A stretch of 64,000 nt of DNA from SHVO01 sp050246995 (GTDB lineage Bacteria > Pseudomonadota > Alphaproteobacteria > Rhodospirillales > Rhodospirillaceae), in contig JBFWVA010000009.1 in the NCBI GenBank assembly GCA_050246995.1, positions 62,001 to 126,000 of the forward strand, read 5' to 3'. Of this stretch, positions 33,671-41,773 are shown piece after piece. The notes beneath the pieces were generated by a model. That model made no database searches. It saw only the letters and a list, made by a program, of their open reading frames with translations, and was not told the origin of the DNA. The translations under genes were made by a program, and so were the position numbers. Positions within the stretch are counted from its first letter, which is position 1. Every line of letters begins with the position of its first letter.

Positions 33671-34558
33671 CTAAATCGCCGCCAGGCTTGCTCTTAAACG
33701 CGGCGCCGCGAAATCGATGAAACTGCGCACCTTCAGGGGAAGAAGTCCCTGCTGCGCATGAAGGACGGACACCGGGACCGGATCGGGCTCATAGCGTTCG
33801 AGCACGATCCGGAGCTTTCCATCCGCGACCGCCGGTGCGGCTTGATACGACAGAACCTGCGTTACGCCCACGCCGGCGATCGCGGCATCCAGCGCTGCCT
33901 CGGCGGTGTTCACGGAAAGACGCGTGCGCACGGGGATGCTGGCATTGGCGAAATTCCACGTGGTCGCGGGCCCGAAAGCATCAAAGCCGATAACGGCGAG
34001 CTTGGAGATGTCCCTGGGTTTCTGCGGCACGCCGTGCGCCGCGAAATAATCGGGGCTGCCGCACACCACGCGGCGCACGGTGCCGACCTGTGTCGCGACG
34101 AGCGAGCTGTCGGGCAGACTTCCGATCCTCACCGCGAGATCAATATGGTCGTCCAGAAGCTGGGCGTTTCGGTCGGACAGCACCAGCCGGACGTCGATGT
34201 CGGGATAAGCGGCAAGAAAAGCGGAGATGACCGGCCCGACATGCAGGCGTCCAAGGACGATGGGCGCGGTAATGACGAGATCGCCCTTCGGCGTGACGTA
34301 TTCACCGGACGCTTTGCGTTCGGCCTCGCTCGTCTCTTGCAGGATGCGCTTACAGGCCGTGACATACTCTTGCCCCGCCGCCGTGAGGTCGAGGCGGCGC
34401 GTTGAACGCGTGAGGAGCCTGCTTCCGAGATGCGCTTCAAGATCGGCAACCTTCCGGCTGACTGACGGCAGCGGCATACCAAGCCGTCGTCCGGCTTGCG
34501 TGAAGCTGCCCGTTTCCACGACGGCCACGAAGATTGCCATCGCTTCCAAGCGATCCAT
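33671..34558 (-). CDS. LysR-type transcriptional regulator
   Basis: 295 residues: N-terminal winged helix (MAIFVAVVETGSFTQAGRRLGMPLPSVSRKV) and a type 2 periplasmic-binding-like effector domain. It resembles the CrgA/DmlR-like branch. It is divergent from the flavin-binding gene at 34666, the usual layout for a LysR and its target. The gap (34559-34665) is very AT-rich, with symmetrical stretches around 34575-34600 that could be the operator. Inducer unknown. Confidence 0.9.
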   Translation of the reverse strand: MDRLEAMAIFVAVVETGSFTQAGRRLGMPLPSVSRKVADLEAHLGSRLLTRSTRRLDLTAAGQEYVTACKRILQETSEAERKASGEYVTPKGDLVITAPIVLGRLHVGPVISAFLAAYPDIDVRLVLSDRNAQLLDDHIDLAVRIGSLPDSSLVATQVGTVRRVVCGSPDYFAAHGVPQKPRDISKLAVIGFDAFGPATTWNFANASIPVRTRLSVNTAEAALDAAIAGVGVTQVLSYQAAPAVADGKLRIVLERYEPDPVPVSVLHAQQGLLPLKVRSFIDFAAPRLRASLAAI

Positions 34559-34665
34559 TACTATTACTCTTTATGAGATAATAATTCTTATAATACGCAT
34601 ATTATTCCACATATAAATAGAGCTTACAGGTTCTCCCAAGGCTGATTTGGCTAAGGAGAAGCGCC

Positions 34666-35286
34666 ATGAGCTATGGATTTCTGGAGATCGCATCTACGCC
34701 CAGCGTACAGGCCGCCCAGGCCGAGAACGGCGCGCTGGCCATTGGGCGGGATTTAAAGGGCACCGCGCATTCGACGCTTTCACGGACAACGAGACCGGAT
34801 TCATTTCGGAGCGGGATAGCTTCTACGTCGCGACCACGTCGGAAACGGGCTGGCCTTACATCCAGCATCGCGGGGGGCCGCGGGGGTTCCTCAAGGTTCT
34901 TGACGAGAAGACGCTGGGCTTCGCCGACTTCAGCGGCAACAGGCAGTACATCAGCACCGGCAATATCGCGGCCAACAATCGCGTATGCCTGTTCCTCATG
35001 GACTATCCGCGCCGCGCGCGGCTGAAGATCTATGCGCGCGCCGAGATCAGGCGCCTGCCGCTGGATGACGGCCTTTCAGCGAAACTGGCGCTGCCTGGAT
35101 ACAAAGGCAAGGTCGAGCGGGCGATGCTCTTTCATCTGGAAGCGTTCGATTGGAATTGCGCGCAGCACATCACGCCGCGGTTCACGGATGCGGAAATCAC
35201 GGCGGCCATTGCGCCGCTGCGTTCACATGTCGCTTCACTTGAATCGGAGAATGCGTCGCTGCGCGCGAAACTCGCCGCGCTGGAGG

Positions 35287-35303
<17 letters not shown>
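34666..35303 (+). pseudogene. Pyridoxamine 5'-phosphate oxidase-like flavin protein, frameshifted
   Basis: The native start (ATG 34666, ribosome site AAGGAG seven bases before) encodes the family N-terminus (SYGFLEIASTPSVQAAQAENG), but that frame then loses similarity. The family sequence resumes in another frame from about 34740 (HWAGFKGHRAFDAF, then FISERDSFYVATTSETGWPYIQHRGG) to 35303. The start-to-stop distance is 638 bp, one short of a multiple of three, so a single-base deletion near 34735-34745 is likely. It could be a true mutation or a sequencing error. Intact relatives bind FMN and act on unknown substrates. A coiled-coil tail ends the protein. The 3' end overlaps greB by 17 bp. Confidence 0.75.
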
Positions 35304-35844
<541 letters not shown>

Positions 35845-35889
35845 CGCGGACCCAATGCCGCGACGGTGAAGGAACGCGGCGTTCGAGGA

Positions 35890-36288
35890 TTATTTTCGGC
35901 CGTTGGCCATGGCGATGCCGGCGATGAGCGCCGACAAGATCGCGGTGCCCTTGTGCTTGACGAACATGTCCTTGAGTTCGGCCATGGTCTCGTCGCCCGC
36001 ATCTTGGATGACGTGCGGCGCCTTATGCGGGTGCAAGGTCGCGCGCGCGACCAGCGCGAAGAGCCCACTCAGCGCCGCCAGCAGAATACCCATGCTGAGC
36101 GCGGCGGCATCGGAGCCGATGCGCGGGATCAGGAAAAGCCACAGCGCCGCCACGAGCGCGAAGAGCGCGCCGATACCGCACAGCGCAGCAAGGACAAGCC
36201 ACTTCGCCGCGCCGGAAAAGCGGCTGACGCGCTGCGCCAGCCGCATCTCGGCGAGCATCATCAAGGCCATCTTGACGAGCTTGTCCAT
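35890..36288 (-). CDS. Phage-holin-family-like membrane protein (DUF1469 type)
   Basis: 132 residues with two clear transmembrane helices (about 30-75) and a final hydrophobic segment. It fits the actinobacteriophage holin III/DUF1469-like family, which is a chromosomal stress-associated membrane protein despite the name; no phage genes surround it. It starts 19 bp after the DUF883 gene, so the two are probably one operon. Confidence 0.7.
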   Translation of the reverse strand: MDKLVKMALMMLAEMRLAQRVSRFSGAAKWLVLAALCGIGALFALVAALWLFLIPRIGSDAAALSMGILLAALSGLFALVARATLHPHKAPHVIQDAGDETMAELKDMFVKHKGTAILSALIAGIAMANGRK

Positions 36289-36307
36289 GGATCCGGTCTT
36301 CTTTGTC

Positions 36308-36628
36308 TTACTTGCGAAAGAACAGCTTCGAGATCACGAAGCCGGCCGCGAAGGCCATCAGAAGGCTGGCGATCGGCTGATCGTCGAGCTGCTTTTCCAT
36401 CGCGACCATGGTCTTACGGCCGCGCTTCTGCATGTCCTTGTAGAGATCGGCGGCATCGTCCTGCAGATCGTCGGCCATGTCGCGCGCGCTATCGAGCGCG
36501 TCGTCGAGGTTGAGTTTTTTCACGTGATTGATGGCTTTCGCCACGTCCTTCTTCAGGGCGGCGAGGTCATCGATGATAGCTTCAATGTCAGCGCCGCTGA
36601 CATTCTCGAGTTTCTTACGAAGATCCAT
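36308..36628 (-). CDS. DUF883 (ElaB/YqjD-like) membrane-tethered protein
   Basis: 106 residues: a long charged helical part (DIEAIIDDLAALKKDVAKA) and a C-terminal transmembrane helix (IASLLMAFAAGFVISKLFF), the layout of ElaB/YqjD proteins that tether ribosomes to the membrane in stationary-phase E. coli. ATG 36628 follows AAGGGA. Its promoter region has a partial EcfG match. Confidence 0.78.
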   Translation of the reverse strand: MDLRKKLENVSGADIEAIIDDLAALKKDVAKAINHVKKLNLDDALDSARDMADDLQDDAADLYKDMQKRGRKTMVAMEKQLDDQPIASLLMAFAAGFVISKLFFRK

Positions 36629-36667
36629 GGGTGGTCCCTTCCCACTAACAGTTATCGACGAGAGGCG

Positions 36668-36693
36668 AATGCCCGACACGTAAAGATTGTTCC
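36668..36693 (-). promoter_or_regulatory. Weak EcfG-like promoter before the DUF883 gene
   Basis: GGAAC-N17-CATT on the minus strand; the -35 is perfect and the -10 has one change. Confidence 0.4.
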
Positions 36694-36767
36694 GCTTTTC
36701 GCGGATGATAGGCCTATCAACGGCCGGCACTTCTTCCGGTTGCAAATCTCCAACGTGTGCTTTGACC

Positions 36768-36793
36768 GGAACTCTTGGGACGAGGCAACCGTT
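36768..36793 (+). promoter_or_regulatory. EcfG (general stress sigma) promoter
   Basis: GGAAC-N17-CGTT, exact consensus, 36 bp before the DUF3309 start codon. Confidence 0.75.
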
Positions 36794-36829
36794 ACAAGGA
36801 AGAGCGAGCTTCATAAAAAGGAAAGAATC

Positions 36830-36985
36830 ATGCTCAGCACGATCCTACTTATTCTGCTCATCGCCCTTCTGATTGGCGCGTTGCCCAGCTGGCCCTACAG
36901 CCGGTCGTGGGGTTACTACCCCAGCGGTGCATTCTCCATAGTACTCATCATCGTCGTGGTCTTGCTACTTTCTGGGCGCATCTAA
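36830..36985 (+). CDS. DUF3309-family tiny membrane protein
   Basis: 51 residues, two hydrophobic helices around a short WPYSRSWGYYPSG loop, the signature of DUF3309. Function unknown; members are often general-stress induced. ATG 36830 follows AAAAGGAAAG. It has an exact EcfG promoter and its own terminator. Confidence 0.85.
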   Translation: MLSTILLILLIALLIGALPSWPYSRSWGYYPSGAFSIVLIIVVVLLLSGRI

Positions 36986-37009
36986 CGACGGATTCCCCTA
37001 ACCAAACGT

Positions 37010-37044
37010 AAAATGCCGCGGCTGGGCGACAACCGCGGCATTTT
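37010..37044. terminator. Terminator between the DUF3309 gene and sodB
   Basis: AAAATGCCGCGG ... CCGCGGCATTTT, perfect 12-bp arms, usable from both strands. Confidence 0.88.
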
Positions 37045-37089
37045 CCTTTGTGGGTCACGGCCTCGGCCAGGACTACATATTGATTTGCG

Positions 37090-37713
37090 TTACTTTACTT
37101 TAGCGAAGTTCTCGGACGCGAAATCCCAATTGAGGAGCTTATCGACCAGCGCGTTCACATGGTCTTTGCGCGCATTCTGGTAGTCGAGATAGTAGGCGTG
37201 CTCCCACACATCGACCGTGAGCAGACAAGGCGTGTCCGCAGCGATGGGCGTTTCAGCGTCCCGGGTGTCTTTTACCTTCAGCTTGCCGCCCTCGGCCACC
37301 AGCCAACCCCACCCGCTTCCGAAATGATCCGTCGACTTCGCCTTCAGCTCCTTCTTGAGCGCTTCGAGTGAACCGAAATCGCGGGTAATGGCTGCGGCGA
37401 GATCATTGCTCGGTTGCGTCGCTTTGGGCGAAAGGCATTTCCAATAGAATGTGTGATTCCAAACCTGCGCGGCGTTGTTGAAGATCTTCTTGTTCTCATC
37501 ATCGCCGTTGGTCTCGGCGATGATCTCTTCCAGCGCCATATTCGCGAAGTCCGTGTCCTTGATCAGCTCATTGAGCTTATCGACATAACCTTTGTGATGC
37601 TTGCCGTAGTGGAAGGATAATGTCCTCGCGGAGATCACCGGCGCCAGCGCGTCTTCGGCGAAGGGGAGCGGCGGCAGGGTGAACGGGCCATGTGTGAGAT
37701 CGCGCGGTGACAT
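37090..37713 (-). CDS. sodB: Superoxide dismutase, iron (or cambialistic) type
   Basis: Converts superoxide to oxygen and peroxide in the cytosol. 207 residues. Metal ligands sit in FHYGKHHKGYVDKLN, WNHTFYW and DVWEHAYYLDYQN; FGSGWGWL is also present. The FNNAAQVWNHTFYW pattern favours iron. It has no signal peptide. No EcfG motif is visible upstream. Confidence 0.95.
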   Translation of the reverse strand: MSPRDLTHGPFTLPPLPFAEDALAPVISARTLSFHYGKHHKGYVDKLNELIKDTDFANMALEEIIAETNGDDENKKIFNNAAQVWNHTFYWKCLSPKATQPSNDLAAAITRDFGSLEALKKELKAKSTDHFGSGWGWLVAEGGKLKVKDTRDAETPIAADTPCLLTVDVWEHAYYLDYQNARKDHVNALVDKLLNWDFASENFAKVK

Positions 37714-37819
37714 GAAAACCTCCTACAAATAAAACTGACGCACTAGAAGCGAAGCACGCAAGGTGTTCAATTCACAAAAGCGGGACGCTGCCGTGCATGA
37801 TCGCTGTTTCGCCAAATGA

Positions 37820-37854
37820 TTTGGGGTTTGATCCTGCACGGATCAAACCCCAAA
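37820..37854. terminator. Long perfect hairpin, probable terminator of the DUF1328-entericidin unit
   Basis: TTTGGGGTTTGATCC, loop TGCAC, and the exact complement (15-bp arms). No strong T run, so rho-independent action is less certain. It lies about 30 bp after the DUF1328 stop on the minus strand. Confidence 0.6.
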
Positions 37855-37880
37855 CGCCTCTTAACGTTTTTCCGTTCGAC

Positions 37881-38060
37881 CTAGATTGGCGGCGGCGCCT
37901 TGCCGCGCACCAGGTGAAGCACCAGCGTCACCAGGAACACCAAGAGGAACAGGAAGAACAGGATCTGCGCGATCCCGGCCGACGCGGACGCCAGACCGCC
38001 GAAACCAAGAACACCGGCGATGATCGCGACGACCAGGAATACAAGAGCCCAACTCAGCAT
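37881..38060 (-). CDS. DUF1328-family small membrane protein
   Basis: 59 residues and almost wholly hydrophobic: MLSWALVFLVVAIIAGVLGF, then GGLASASAGIAQILF and a second helix, ending VRGKAPPPI. The FGG-xASASAGIA pattern identifies DUF1328 (YtjA-like). Function unknown. It lies 35 bp after the entericidin-like gene. Confidence 0.88.
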   Translation of the reverse strand: MLSWALVFLVVAIIAGVLGFGGLASASAGIAQILFFLFLLVFLVTLVLHLVRGKAPPPI

Positions 38061-38095
38061 GGGAAATCTCCTTTATCTACGAGCGGCGCTCCGAA

Positions 38096-38242
38096 TTACT
38101 TACGGGCGTCTTCGGCAGCGTCATCAATCGCGTCGCCGGCCGAACGCACGTCTTCACCCACACCTTCAACGGTGTTGCAGGCGGCGAGGCTCAGCGAAAA
38201 GGTGGTGATGAAAATCGCGAAAAGAACTTTGAAGGCTTTCAT
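38096..38242 (-). CDS. Entericidin A/B-family small lipoprotein
   Basis: 48 residues: short hydrophobic signal, lipobox LAAC, then NTVEGVGEDVRSAGDAIDDA, the entericidin signature. Entericidins are toxin/antidote or envelope-stress lipoproteins; the role here is unproven. The probable operon with the DUF1328 gene follows. Confidence 0.85.
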   Translation of the reverse strand: MKAFKVLFAIFITTFSLSLAACNTVEGVGEDVRSAGDAIDDAAEDARK

Positions 38243-38413
38243 GAAAAGGTCCTCTTATTTCATTCGAGACAACAATTGCCTCGAGCGGAATCTCGAAGGA
38301 CTAAACTCATGAGCGGGCGTGAAGTTGCGGGGCTGTTACGCGAGAGACGAAGATTTTCGCCCGCCGCGTGCGGCGAAATTGCGGCGATGTGGCGAAATCT
38401 GGGCATAAATGAA

Positions 38414-38446
38414 AAGCGCCGCTCGCCTATTCAGCGAGCAGCGCTC
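38414..38446 (-). terminator. Terminator downstream of phyR
   Basis: GAGCGCTGCTCGC pairs with GCGAGCGGCGCT on the minus strand, then TTTTCATTT. Confidence 0.75.
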
Positions 38447-38466
38447 ATGAAAATTCTCTCTCGTCC

Positions 38467-39258
38467 TTATTGAGCGTCCGGCTGATCTTCGGCGAGCAGC
38501 AGGGCCTGCGCAATGGTCGCCTTCACACTGTCGGCCATGAAGGGCTTCGTGACCAGGAACGTCGGCTCGGGACGCTCGCCGGTCAGCAGGCGCTCCGGGT
38601 AAGCGGTGATGAAGATCACCGGCGCGTCGACTTCCTCCAGGATGTCGGCGACGGCGTCGATGCCGGAGCTGTTGTCCGCGAGTTGGATGTCCGCGAAGAT
38701 CAAGCCCGGGCGCCACTTGCCCACCGCGTTCACGGCTTCCTTACGCGTACGAACGACCGCGAAAACGTTGTGGCCCATTTCCTCGACGATATTCGAGAGG
38801 TCGAGCGAGATGATCGGCTCGTCCTCGATGATCAGCACCGACGTCGGGCTTTGCGCGACGAGGTCATACAGGGCTTCCTTCACCATGCGGCCGATCTCGT
38901 CCGGCGTCTTATCCAGAATTTGCGCAGCTTCCGCCTGCGTGAAGTCTTCCATCGCCGTCAGCAGCAGCGCCTGGCGGCGGGCAACACCAAGAGCGTCGAG
39001 GCGGTCGCGAAAACGGTCGCCGCTATCGCCCTTCACCGAGAGGCCGCGGGCCGGCTGCGTGCCCGACCAGATCACATGGAACATGCGGTAGAGCGCGACA
39101 CGCGGATGCATATCGCGGTGATAACGGTCCGGCGATTCCACGATGGCTTCCAGGGTGGCGCGCACATAAGCGTCTCCGCTGGCCTGTGAGCCGGTCAGCG
39201 CGCGCGCATAGCGCCGCAGGAATGGAAGATGCGATGCGATTTCGTGGGAGAGCGACAT
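38467..39258 (-). CDS. phyR: PhyR, anti-anti-sigma response regulator of the general stress response
   Basis: When phosphorylated it binds NepR through a sigma-like domain and frees EcfG. 263 residues: an N-terminal sigma-70-like domain (about 1-135, LPFLRRYARALTG and QAEAAQILDKTPDEIGRM) fused to a C-terminal receiver (about 138-260) with acidic E145/D146 and phospho-acceptor Asp190 in IFADIQL. Opposite strand to ecfG-nepR, with about 1.2 kb of other small genes between. Confidence 0.96.
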   Translation of the reverse strand: MSLSHEIASHLPFLRRYARALTGSQASGDAYVRATLEAIVESPDRYHRDMHPRVALYRMFHVIWSGTQPARGLSVKGDSGDRFRDRLDALGVARRQALLLTAMEDFTQAEAAQILDKTPDEIGRMVKEALYDLVAQSPTSVLIIEDEPIISLDLSNIVEEMGHNVFAVVRTRKEAVNAVGKWRPGLIFADIQLADNSSGIDAVADILEEVDAPVIFITAYPERLLTGERPEPTFLVTKPFMADSVKATIAQALLLAEDQPDAQ

Positions 39259-39600
39259 GGTTGGAAATCCTAATGTATCCCCGCGCGAATCACGCGCGTC
39301 TGGAGGATAAGGTTAAACAGGGCACCCGACATAAGACTAGTTCATTTTCGGTGGAGGTGGAAATCGCCCAGGGAGCGCGTGATGCCATATCTCTTGGCTT
39401 TCAGAGGTGTCTGGATCGAGCAACGCGGCGGACGATGAATGAATGGAACGGTGAGTGATAAAACGATGACGGCGGGAAGTCGGCGGTAGTTTTTTATCCG
39501 CCTCCCGCACCAGACGGCGCGGGAGGGGAAAATCCGCAAAAGGGGTGGATTGCGGTTCCTTCAGCCTCAGGCGCCCCGGCGGACGCACGCGGCCAGTCGG
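39259..39600. other. Intergenic region upstream of phyR
   Basis: About 340 bp without a credible gene. It holds the phyR promoter, but no EcfG match was found. A hairpin at 39501-39526 (CCTCCCGC/GCGGGAGG) has no suitable T tract and stays unexplained. Confidence 0.5.
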
Positions 39601-39792
39601 TTATTTCTGCTGTTGGGTACGGTTCTGTTGACCCTGCTGGGACTGCTGCGACTGTTGACGGTTCTGCTCGCCTTGTTGGCTCTGCTGATGTTGGGCGCCG
39701 TCCTGCCGGCCATGTTGGCCCTGCTGACGCTGAATGTCCTGTTGGTTCTGCTGGCTTTGCTGTTGGTCTTGTTTCGATTTGTTATCCGTCAT
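39601..39792 (-). CDS. Glutamine-rich low-complexity protein
   Basis: Unrecognised, 63 residues, 30 of them Gln (48 percent), with Arg, Ser, Asn and Gly between, and no hydrophobic segment. It starts TDNKSKQD and is built of QQ pairs. An exact EcfG promoter lies 73 bp upstream, which argues it is a real stress gene. Such sequences are disordered and may bind water or nucleic acid, or condense; this is speculation. Confidence 0.65.
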   Translation of the reverse strand: MTDNKSKQDQQQSQQNQQDIQRQQGQHGRQDGAQHQQSQQGEQNRQQSQQSQQGQQNRTQQQK

Positions 39793-39864
39793 TGCACCAT
39801 TCCTCATGATGTTAAAGAACGCGGGGAGTTCTGGCGTGCAGGGAATACTTGCGCCCCAACGCAA

Positions 39865-39889
39865 AACGCCGCCCCGGGAGATAAGTTCC
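39865..39889 (-). promoter_or_regulatory. EcfG promoter of the Gln-rich gene
   Basis: GGAAC-N16-CGTT on the minus strand, exact match. It lies within the terminator hairpin of the gene upstream. Confidence 0.7.
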
Positions 39890-39895
39890 CGGGGC
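39871..39895 (-). terminator. Terminator of the 99-residue stress-island gene
   Basis: GCCCCGGGA, 7-base loop, TCCCGGGGC, followed on the minus strand by GGCGTTTTGCG. It overlaps the EcfG promoter of the next gene. Confidence 0.65.
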
Positions 39896-39939
39896 GTGCA
39901 ATTTTTTTACAGTTCTTGATCCCCCGGCCGTGCAAGGTC

Positions 39940-40239
39940 TTAATGGACCGCATTGCCGAGTTTCGTGGGCGCGGCCGGCGTTTCCGACTTTTGCCCCTTG
40001 GTCTCGTCTTCCAGCGCGATCAGCGCGCTGACGATAGCGCCGAGGTGGCTGTTTTCACCGGAGGTCATATTCTCCTCCTCCGCAGTCTGCATAAGCCGAG
40101 CGTCGACCTCCCAGGCGCGCAGGATGTCGATTTTGGCTTCGCGGGAAAGCCCTGGGTGTACGAGCACGTCCTTGGGATGATGAAAGTACTTACTCGGATT
40201 GAGTTTAGCGTCGGCGATGTTGAGTTGCGTATTGGGCAT
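39940..40239 (-). CDS. Conserved-looking 99-residue protein of the stress island
   Basis: Not recognised. The hydrophilic protein has a defined start PNTQLNIADAKLNPSKYFHHP followed by KDVLVHPGLSREAKIDILRAWEVDARLMQTAEEENM, a pattern seen in small alphaproteobacterial cytosolic proteins of unknown function. It has an exact EcfG promoter 35 bp upstream and lies between phyR and ecfG. Confidence 0.75.
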   Translation of the reverse strand: MPNTQLNIADAKLNPSKYFHHPKDVLVHPGLSREAKIDILRAWEVDARLMQTAEEENMTSGENSHLGAIVSALIALEDETKGQKSETPAAPTKLGNAVH

Positions 40240-40273
40240 AGAGTCACCACATGCGGTTTAACTTCCCCCCGGA

Positions 40274-40299
40274 AACGCCCGGCGTTCCGGCAAAGTTCC
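40274..40299 (-). promoter_or_regulatory. EcfG promoter of the 99-residue gene
   Basis: GGAAC-N17-CGTT on the minus strand, exact match. Confidence 0.78.
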
Positions 40300-40399
40300 T
40301 GTGGCGGCCTGTGCACCCCTAAATGGCCATAGACAGGGTCTTTCAGAGGGTTAACGGGCGAGGCGCGAAAAAAAAGAGGGGCCCGTGAAAGGTTTCGTT

Positions 40400-40424
40400 G
40401 AAACTCTTTCTACTTGCGAGCGTT
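40400..40424 (+). promoter_or_regulatory. Probable EcfG autoregulatory promoter
   Basis: GAAAC-N16-CGTT, 36 bp before the ecfG start codon; one mismatch in the -35. The same GAAAC variant occurs at 43449-43473, suggesting it is tolerated. Confidence 0.5.
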
Positions 40425-40460
40425 GTACTAGTATCGGGCTACACACCAAGGGACGGGCTA

Positions 40461-41015
40461 ATGGCTAACGAATTCCACCAGATGCTGCTTGAACACCTGC
40501 CGCGCCTTCAGGCTTACGCGATCATGCTCACCCGTGACCGCGCCCAGGCGGAAGACCTTTTGCAGGAGACCTCCCTGCGTGCGCTTCGCGCCCAGAACCA
40601 GTTCATGATGGGCACGAACTTCACCGCGTGGATCTATAAGATCCTGCGCAACGAATACATCAGCTCGCTGCGCCGTAAGAAGCGCCAGCCGGTTCAGATC
40701 GAGGACATGCCTGCCGAGTTCCTGTCGCGCAAGGGCGAGCAGGAGAACGATGTGCTCTCGCGTGAGATCATCGCCGCCATGGACAAGCTTCAGCATGGCC
40801 AGCGCGAAGTCCTGATCCTTATCTGCGCGAGCGGTCTTAGCTACGAAGAAGCCGCCGAGGCGCTTGGATGCTCCGTCGGCACCATCAAGAGCCGCCTGTG
40901 GCGCGCCCGCGCCCGCATGGCGTCGCTGATCATGGGTGACGAGGAGACGAAGACCGGCCGCGGCCGCGACTTCATCGAGCCGCCTCGTGAAATGGCAAGC
41001 GCGGCTTCCCTATAA
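40461..41015 (+). CDS. ecfG: EcfG, general stress ECF sigma factor
   Basis: Directs RNA polymerase to stress promoters. 184 residues with region 2 (QAYAIMLTRDRAQAEDLLQETSLRAL, TAWIYKILRNEYIS) and region 4 (LSYEEAAEALGCSVGTIKSRLWRARARM). ATG 40461 matches the family start and removes a non-coding extension. nepR follows 133 bp on; in most relatives nepR precedes ecfG. Confidence 0.95.
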   Translation: MANEFHQMLLEHLPRLQAYAIMLTRDRAQAEDLLQETSLRALRAQNQFMMGTNFTAWIYKILRNEYISSLRRKKRQPVQIEDMPAEFLSRKGEQENDVLSREIIAAMDKLQHGQREVLILICASGLSYEEAAEALGCSVGTIKSRLWRARARMASLIMGDEETKTGRGRDFIEPPREMASAASL

Positions 41016-41148
41016 GGTTGCTCCAGCACTAACGCTCGACTTACTATGTTGCCAGAAGAGGGCGCCAAGACCCTCGCGCAAGTCCCGATGCCACTAAACC
41101 GGGCAAGTTCCCACAGGCGGCCTTTCCACAGGTTGTTCGCGTCCTATC

Positions 41149-41349
41149 ATGAGTGACAAGTCAAAAACTAAGCCTGAAGTGGCGACGCAAACACCGCGTC
41201 CGCAGGCAAAATTCAATCCAGCCTTCGATTCATGGCTGGAAACGAAGCTGCATAAGATCTTCGATTCCGTGGCCTCCGAGCCCCTGCCCCAGGATCTCGT
41301 AAATTTGCTCGGCCAAATCGATGAAGCCGAGGTCAAGAAGAAGAAGTGA
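41149..41349 (+). CDS. nepR: NepR, anti-sigma factor for EcfG
   Basis: 66-residue NepR: disordered Thr/Pro/Lys-rich N-terminus, then helix 1 (WLETKLHKIFDSV), linker ASEPLPQDLVNLL and helix 2 (GQIDEAE). It holds EcfG inactive until phosphorylated PhyR takes it away. The ribosome site is weak and no separate EcfG promoter was seen, so read-through from ecfG is likely. It ends at a strong terminator. Confidence 0.9.
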   Translation: MSDKSKTKPEVATQTPRPQAKFNPAFDSWLETKLHKIFDSVASEPLPQDLVNLLGQIDEAEVKKKK

Positions 41350-41372
41350 CGGCGCGCGTCCTATGCACGTAT

Positions 41373-41405
41373 AAAAAAGCCGGAGCACTGCTCCGGCTTT
41401 TTGTT
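41373..41405 (+). terminator. Terminator after ecfG-nepR
   Basis: AAAAAGCCGGAGCA/TGCTCCGGCTTTTT with a T run. Confidence 0.9.
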
Positions 41406-41465
41406 TGTCCGCAATCTCTACTGCCATCACCCAGCTTAACCGGGGGACGACGATTGATGGTGTGG

Positions 41466-41696
41466 CTAAATCGGTTTCTTATCGTGGGTGTGGCCCGGCA
41501 CCGCGTGTTTCTTGCCTTCCTCTTCGGCGCGCCGCAGTTCGGCGGCTTCGTCGCTATCAAGGCTTTTTTCTGCGGCTTTCGCTGCCGGCTCGACTTTGCC
41601 TGATTTGGCGAATTTCGCGGTCGCTTCGTTATATTGCTTGGCCGCCGTGCGGCTGCCCTCGCCCTCGTTCTGAGAAGGAGTCTGGTTCTGCGCCAT
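41466..41696 (-). CDS. Small hydrophilic Lys/Glu/Ala-rich protein
   Basis: 76 residues with a Gln/Glu start, then SRTAAKQYNEATAKFAKSGKVEP, AAEKSLDSDEAAELRRAEEEGKKHA and a His tail (HTHDKK). It looks disordered or helical, LEA-like in composition. No domain is recognised. A GGAAC-N18-CGTT element lies upstream. Confidence 0.6.
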   Translation of the reverse strand: MAQNQTPSQNEGEGSRTAAKQYNEATAKFAKSGKVEPAAKAAEKSLDSDEAAELRRAEEEGKKHAVPGHTHDKKPI

Positions 41697-41729
41697 CGTT
41701 CTATCTCCGTTATTGAAGTGTGGAGATAA

Positions 41730-41756
41730 AACGCAGTAAGGGCTTACTTTGGTTCC
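41730..41756 (-). promoter_or_regulatory. EcfG-like promoter with an 18-base spacer
   Basis: GGAAC-N18-CGTT on the minus strand; both boxes exact, spacer one base longer than usual. Confidence 0.45.
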
Positions 41757-41773
41757 AATCTAAAGATAACCGG

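Noticed and set aside
35890..36288. Holin-like gene as evidence of a prophage
   Set aside because: No integrase, capsid, terminase or lysis genes are near. The family is widespread on chromosomes and the neighbours are stress and transcription genes.
39601..39792. Repetitive CTG/TTG-rich stretch that looks like a repeat array or CRISPR remnant
   Set aside because: There are no constant repeats with unique spacers. The pattern is explained by runs of Gln codons on the minus strand.
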